Part shown: positions 60,001 through 64,000 of the stretch, piece after piece
How positions within the stretch are numbered: the first letter of the stretch is position 1
Layout of the letters: each line of letters opens with the position of its first letter
Origin: Gigantopelta aegis
Lineage: Eukaryota > Mollusca > Gastropoda > Neomphalida > Peltospiridae
NCBI RefSeq assembly: GCF_016097555.1
Contig: NC_054703.1
Span: 3,644,751-3,708,750, forward strand
Direction of reading: 5' to 3'
Length of the DNA stretch: 64,000 bases
Notes under the pieces: generated by a model
Database searches by the model: none
Told to the model about the DNA's origin: nothing
Seen by the model: only the letters and a program-made list of their open reading frames with translations
Program-made: the position numbers and the translations under genes

Positions 60001-60494
60001 TACTACTTTTATCATTAAATAAAAGTAAGTCGTTTTTGAGAATTAAGTCTTCCAATTGTTTACCTCTAATATTGATATCCTCGCATCACCACAAAGTGCG
60101 GTGACCATTAAAATCTCCCATAATAATAAAGGGAGTAGGGAGCTGATCAATAAGATCTTGAAGATCCCTAGGATTAAAGTTAAAATGATTACGAGGTGGC
60201 AAGTAAACTGAACAGAGAGTAATAGTTGTATGAGCCGTGACTTTTACAGCCACAGCTTGTAGATGAGTATTTAATGATACTATACTCTGAGGAATGTTTT
60301 CATTAACAAGAATGGAAACACCCCCAGATGCTCTATGTTCAGTTTCTTGAAATTTGTGATAGAGGTTAAATCCTCTCGTAGAAAGTTTCTTGAAGACGCA
60401 CTGCAAGAGGATTATGTGTTTGAATTAAAAGACTTAATTCATCAAAATTGGGCCTAAGCCCACGACAGTTCCACTGTAGGAATTTATTTGCCAT
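57015..60494 (-). pseudogene. LINE ORF2: endonuclease, reverse transcriptase, RNase H
   Basis: An ATG at 60494 opens MANKFLQWNCRGLRPNFDEL with LQET, the AP-endonuclease start. GGVSILVNENIPQS, MGDFNGHRTLW and GSDHFPI complete that domain. RT motifs follow: IIIPIPKPGKDPTNPTSYRP, GFRSRRSTVDHL, motif A, MGVPQGSILS and LYVDDF (about 58510-58521). The RNase H part has YTDGSRD, FSAE, FTDSLSCLQAL and GNEKADLAAK, so all four acidic positions are kept; then PPPQCEHCQCTLTVRHIL. Defects are frameshifts near 60385, 58790, 58070 and 57540 and stops at 60086, about 59860 and 59768. In RT motif A the first catalytic Asp reads Gly (GLEKAYD). It stops at 57015. Confidence 0.9.
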
Positions 60495-60606
60495 TTGGTG
60501 GAAGTATGGGCGTTATCTTAGGCTTTGGAGGTGGTCTGTTTGATTGTGGATAATCTTGTGTAGAGATCTCCATCTCATCCAAATCATCCAAAGCCTCATA
60601 AATATT

Positions 60607-61795
60607 TTAAAGTGGCAGCGGTTGCGGCTCAGACATCTTTAAGAGTCCCGAAAAGTCATCTTTGTGTGTTTTGTTAGTTTTTGTTTTTGAAGTTTTACTG
60701 GGGCCTGATTGTCCCGTGTTGGTACCTTTTGGCAGATTCAAAGAATCCGAAGACACCTGAGTTGCCTTTGCTGATTGTTTGTTAACAGCTTTTGTTGCCT
60801 GTTTTTGTGCCTTATCAATGTCTGATAGTTTTTTAAATCGATCAGCGTTATTTGGCCAGGTAAGATCTGTCTGAACCGAAGTGCTTGTTGTGGAAACCGC
60901 TGCAGCTGCAGCATATGACTTTCCTGATACAGCAGGAGTCATAGTCTCAACAAACTTTCTGGCTTCGTGAAAAGACAGATGCTTTTCAACCTTTATCTGT
61001 TGTACCTGTTTTTCAAGTTTCCATTTCGGGCACTCGCGAGAGTACGCAAAATGTTTACCCTTACAATTTATACATACCATGTCAAGCTGACATGTCTTGC
61101 TATCGTGGTCAAACTGACCACAGCGGGCACATGTCACCTTGCCACGGCAAGTATTTTGTCCATGACCATATTTTCGGCACTTAAAGCACCGTAAAGGGTT
61201 AGGGACAAAAAGTACAATGGGTATTTTTAAGTACCCAGCCTTGATAGAATCTAGAAGCAGTGGCTTGTTAAATGTGAGGATTAAAATGTTGGTCGAAACA
61301 AACTCGTTATTTCGACGCACTTTAATCCGCTTGACGAAAGTAACACCTTGTGAAGAGAGATTTTCACAAATCTCTTCTTCACTAACTCCTTCCAGATCTC
61401 GAGATCGAATGACGCCCTTTGATGAGTTAAGGGACGCGTGTGCACTGACTTTAATTAATGTTACACAGTAACTTCGATTTCAAAAGGCACCTGGAATGGC
61501 ACTCTGTAGAACATTCTACCAAAAGCGATCCATTCCTCAACTTCTTTACCTTTTTTGGCTCACCAGCCAAGCCCTGAATTCCTTTTTGAATTGCAAATGG
61601 TGATAACTTTTGCAAAGCCCCATCATCATCAGATTTGATGACGAGGAACCTTGGCCAAGCATCACCAGAAAGAACTTTAGATTTTTTTAAGTTAATATTT
61701 ATCGTGGACTCCTCATCAGATGATGAGGAATCCGAAACCTCGGTGTGGACCCTTTTCAGGGTCCCATCTATAGGTTGTTGTTTATTTGTATCCAT
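60607..61795 (-). pseudogene. LINE ORF1: Gag-like RNA-binding protein with three zinc knuckles
   Basis: The start chosen is MDTNKQQPIDGTLK at 61795. An acidic Ser-rich stretch (SDSSSSDEES) is followed by an RRM-like region (WPRFLVIKSDD, LRNGSLLVEC). A single-base frameshift near 61460 is followed by KGVIRSRDLEGVSEEEICEN and KRIKVRRNNEFVSTNILILT. Then come the knuckles CFKCRKYGHGQNTC, CARCGQFDHDSKTC and CINCKGKHFAYSREC. A low-complexity Ser/Thr/Lys tail ends at 60607. Total about 396 residues once the shift is ignored. The role inferred from the family is binding LINE RNA into particles. Confidence 0.85.
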
Positions 61796-62290
61796 ATTAT
61801 TGAATAAAGCATTCATCAACCATGCCCCCACCCACCACCGAGTCCAACAAGGGGACATGATGCTGCGGATAACCGGCAGACACTCATGCCAGGGATACAT
61901 GGTTGATATACTTGGGCAAGAAACAAAATTAAATCACCCAGTTGACCCTAGCCACCGCCCCAAGAGCAACAAATACAAACAATATATAAACAAAGTTTGT
62001 TATTGACAAAATGAACAAACCAAAGGTTGTTTGCTCTAGAGCTTGGCGTGACCAGCCGATTGATCAGGTCGGGCCTCCCTGACCACCCGTCTATATGAAC
62101 TCCGGGCCAAAGTGATGTATTGCCAGAAGTCAAACCCGCAGGTATGACCGAACTCAATCACCAGGATCCCATCATCCATTTCCACGGGTTGCACCTCACG
62201 GCAAACAAAGTGCCTCATACGAGGAGGTGTGCATTTATTGGCCATTCTATAAAAGAATGTTCACCCCTGCACCACGGTGAGGTTAATGCA
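61796..62290 (-). other. Putative LINE 5' leader
   Basis: Sequence between the ORF1 start and the TIR element. It includes a 69-codon minus-strand frame (62036-62245, MANKCTPPRMRHFVCREVQP at its start) that I do not recognise. It may act as the internal promoter region, as in related LINEs, but no motif proves this. Confidence 0.4.
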
Positions 62291-62296
62291 CACGCA

Positions 62297-62392
62297 GGGG
62301 AAGTTGTAGCAAGATTAACGGCGAGAGTTACAGTAGCGGGCAAATCATGCACCCGGACCCCCAAAATACATCGTGACTTCGGCGCTCGTTCA

Positions 62393-62424
<32 letters not shown>

Positions 62425-62692
62425 GAATAATGTTCACCATGCTACGGGCCTGTTTTTGGTGACCGAGATGCTCCTGGAATTGGATATTTTGCCATCAACA
62501 TGGATAATGCAATGGATTCTTGACCCTAGCTTTCCCATCTCTAGCATAGAAGTTTATGAAACAGAAAGGCGCGAGTTATTGGGGGGGGGGGGGGGGGGGG
62601 GGGGGATCCGGGGGCATCATTGAAAGGTTATTTGACCGTTACTGTAACTCTCGCCGTTAATCTCGATCCGTTAGTCTCGCTACAACTTTTAC
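62297..62692. mobile_element. TIR element with internal C28 and G25 tracts
   Basis: The left end AGTTGTAGCAAGATTAACGG, then CGAGAGTTACAGTAGCGG, pairs with the right end (reverse complement AGTTGTAGCGAGACTAACGG, then GAGATTAACGGCGAGAG and TTACAGTAACGG). Pairing continues inward through CATGCACCCGGACCCCC. The right arm carries an extra repeat of about 15 bp. C28 (62397-62424) and G25 (62581-62605) lie inside. There is no transposase. It sits next to the LINE 5' end, so the two may have been inserted one beside the other. Confidence 0.7.
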
Positions 62693-63149
62693 ATTCAGTC
62701 GAGATGTAAAGGTTATCCTCTCCTTTTATCAACGAAGAAAAATGTCAAAAATTGTTCACTCAATGTCTGTGTCGTCATCGGTGTGTTTTCTTTTATCGAT
62801 ATTCATGGAATTACTCGTTGCTGAAAAGTTGAACTTTGCCTCCATAAATCATCGCTCCACTGAATAATCCGGTTGTTAGTTCATCAAAAAACATTTACGT
62901 GAGAAGATGGTGCATGCGACGTCAGTGTTGCTAAAGTCGACGACAGTCACTTTTTGCACCCTTGTTTTGGCTTCGTACACAATAAATATAGCATATCTTA
63001 CCGTAATTTCACCAGAAATCCATATTTCGTAAAAGGTACAATTTTTTAATCACAAGATTTTGTTCAAACACATTCAGGTGCATTAAAAATGTAAAAAAAA
63101 AAAAATCAATAGCAATTTTGCATTGGAATTTTTCCTTAAAAAGGAAACA
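62693..63149. other. Spacer, nothing recognised
   Basis: AT-rich, with a short A13 run near 63096. No gene seen. Confidence 0.4.
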
Positions 63150-63262
63150 TCATGTACCCAGTTTATGGTTATTGTAAGGAGATGCAAAGTGACGTCATTG
63201 GAATACTGACGTTATTCAAATTAAAAATTAGCTATGTTATGACAATGCTTTGCCACATTAAA
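63150..63262. repeat. Dispersed repeat, copy 2 of 2
   Basis: AAAGTGACGTCATTGGAATA, then CTGACGTTATTCAAATTA and GACAATGCTTTGCCACATT match 39555-39672, including the full CRE palindrome TGACGTCA. Both copies are preceded by CCCAGTTTA and GTTATTGTAA. Confidence 0.75.
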
Positions 63263-63776
63263 ATAAAAACTCTACTAACCTTGACCCCTGTCAAATTCCT
63301 ATAACAGCAGACAACGCTGTTTACAGGTCGGTATTTTTTTATTTTTCATAATTTTGGACAAAATATTAATTTTAAGTTTTAAAAGATGAAAGAAATAAAA
63401 GGTACCTTTTGTTAAATATATCATATCACAAAATTACCGTTGGATATGTTTTATTTATTGTGTATGAAGTCAAAACGGGTCCAAAGAGTGACAATCGTCG
63501 ACCTTAATCGTGGATTAAGAGCTCGTTGGTGAGTAGTGTTCACGTCTCTAGATTTGGTAGCGCGCTCATTAAATTGTAAATATTCGTCACTGTTTTGGTC
63601 TGTTTTCAGTTCAAATGTTCCACAAAATGTCATTTTAAACATGCATAACAGTTAACTGCTGTAATAGGCAATTCAAACCAAGCACTAACTTTGTTTACCA
63701 TCGAAGTCACAAACTGCGTTCACCTAACGACAAAAACACGAATATGATATTTACGGAAATATCCCAGATAGCAGAT
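63263..63776. other. Spacer, nothing recognised
   Basis: No gene or repeat seen. Confidence 0.4.
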
Positions 63777-64000
63777 GCTAGTGGCCCATCGGTGGCTTTT
63801 ACTAGTGGCCCACCAGCAGCAGCATTCGGTGGCTCCACGGAATTTTGTCCGGCGGGCCTCTAGTGGCCCACCGGTGGTATGCCACCAATCACCCACCAGT
63901 GGCCCACCAATGGTATGCAACATATCACCCACCAGTGGCCCACCAATGGTATGCAACATATCACCCACCAGTGGCCCACCAATGGTATGCAACATATCAC
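63777..64000. repeat. 36-bp minisatellite running off the window
   Basis: The last three units (from about 63895) are near-identical: CACCAATGGTATGCAACATA plus TCACCCACCAGTGGCC. The preceding 120 bp holds diverged units (GTGGCCCACCAGCAGCAG, GTGGCCCACCGGTGGTATGC). As 36 is divisible by three, the minus strand stays open with MLHTIGGPLVGD repeats. The array continues beyond 64000. Confidence 0.93.

Larger units (their letters stand above)
56716..62290 (-). mobile_element. Near-full-length, inactivated I/Nimb-like LINE
   Basis: A minus-strand element with a 5' leader (about 62290-61796), ORF1 with three zinc knuckles, ORF2 with AP-type endonuclease, reverse transcriptase, RNase H and a C-terminal CCHC-like motif, a 3' UTR and a terminal (TTCA)n tail. 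This domain order is that of the I superfamily (I, Nimb and related clades). At least seven frameshifts or stops make it inactive. The 5' border is uncertain and touches a TIR element at 62297. The 3' end (GACACCCAATAGCCGATG, GGGTGTCGTTAAATATTC on minus) resembles the tails of the SINEs in the window. Confidence 0.88.

Noticed and set aside
62036..62245. 69-codon minus-strand frame in the LINE leader
   Set aside because: Unrecognised, short and upstream of ORF1; not enough to call a gene.

Overview
This is a non-coding-rich stretch of a metazoan nuclear genome, most likely a marine mollusc and probably a gastropod. The evidence is intron-containing genes with GT/AG boundaries, tRNA-derived SINEs of the kind common in mollusc genomes, a degenerate I/Nimb-type LINE with RNase H, Tc1/mariner pseudogenes and very extensive tandem repetition. 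The species assignment is inference. There are no bacterial operons, CRISPR arrays or rRNA genes.

Layout. 1-6201: two families of 44-bp satellite, the first split by a 1.46-kb segment. 6202-10572: a Mutator-like MITE with 109-bp terminal inverted repeats, then a dead Tc1 transposase split by a hAT-like insertion. 10573-17192: back-to-back arrays (73, 71, 31, 78, 66 and 54 bp), including one array folded on itself in inverted orientation. 17250-18105: a second dead Tc1. 19248-21600: a 64-bp array. 23785-37678: the best gene in the window, a two-exon gene (+) for a predicted secreted protein of 152 residues with 12 cysteines. Its 13.4-kb intron is about 70 % tandem repeat and begins with a ~790-bp TG tract and ends with a ~1.1-kb CT-rich tract. 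The last nine codons of exon 2 form the first unit of a 28-bp minisatellite running to 38858. 39900-41640: a MITE, a candidate solo LTR inside a CT microsatellite, and SINE pieces. 41895-46115: a 26-bp array with two alternating unit types. 46825-47050: a Gypsy integrase fragment. 48415-54100 (-): a BEN-domain exon with good splice sites and possible coding remnants upstream, mixed with SINEs and minisatellites. 54786-56610: an unrecognised retroelement-like ORF followed by poly-C-containing 3'-tail repeats. 56716-62290 (-): a nearly full-length but inactivated LINE. 62297-62690: a TIR element. 63777-64000: a 36-bp array running off the end.

How the parts relate. Almost half of the window is tandem repeat. 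The SINE copies end in a 3' tail resembling the 3' end of the LINE in the same window, and one SINE has a perfect 13-bp target-site duplication; this fits SINEs mobilised by the LINE's enzyme. Two minisatellites contain coding-like sequence at their edges, so exon ends may be seeding satellites here. Apart from the secreted-protein gene and the BEN exon, I see no host gene I would defend.
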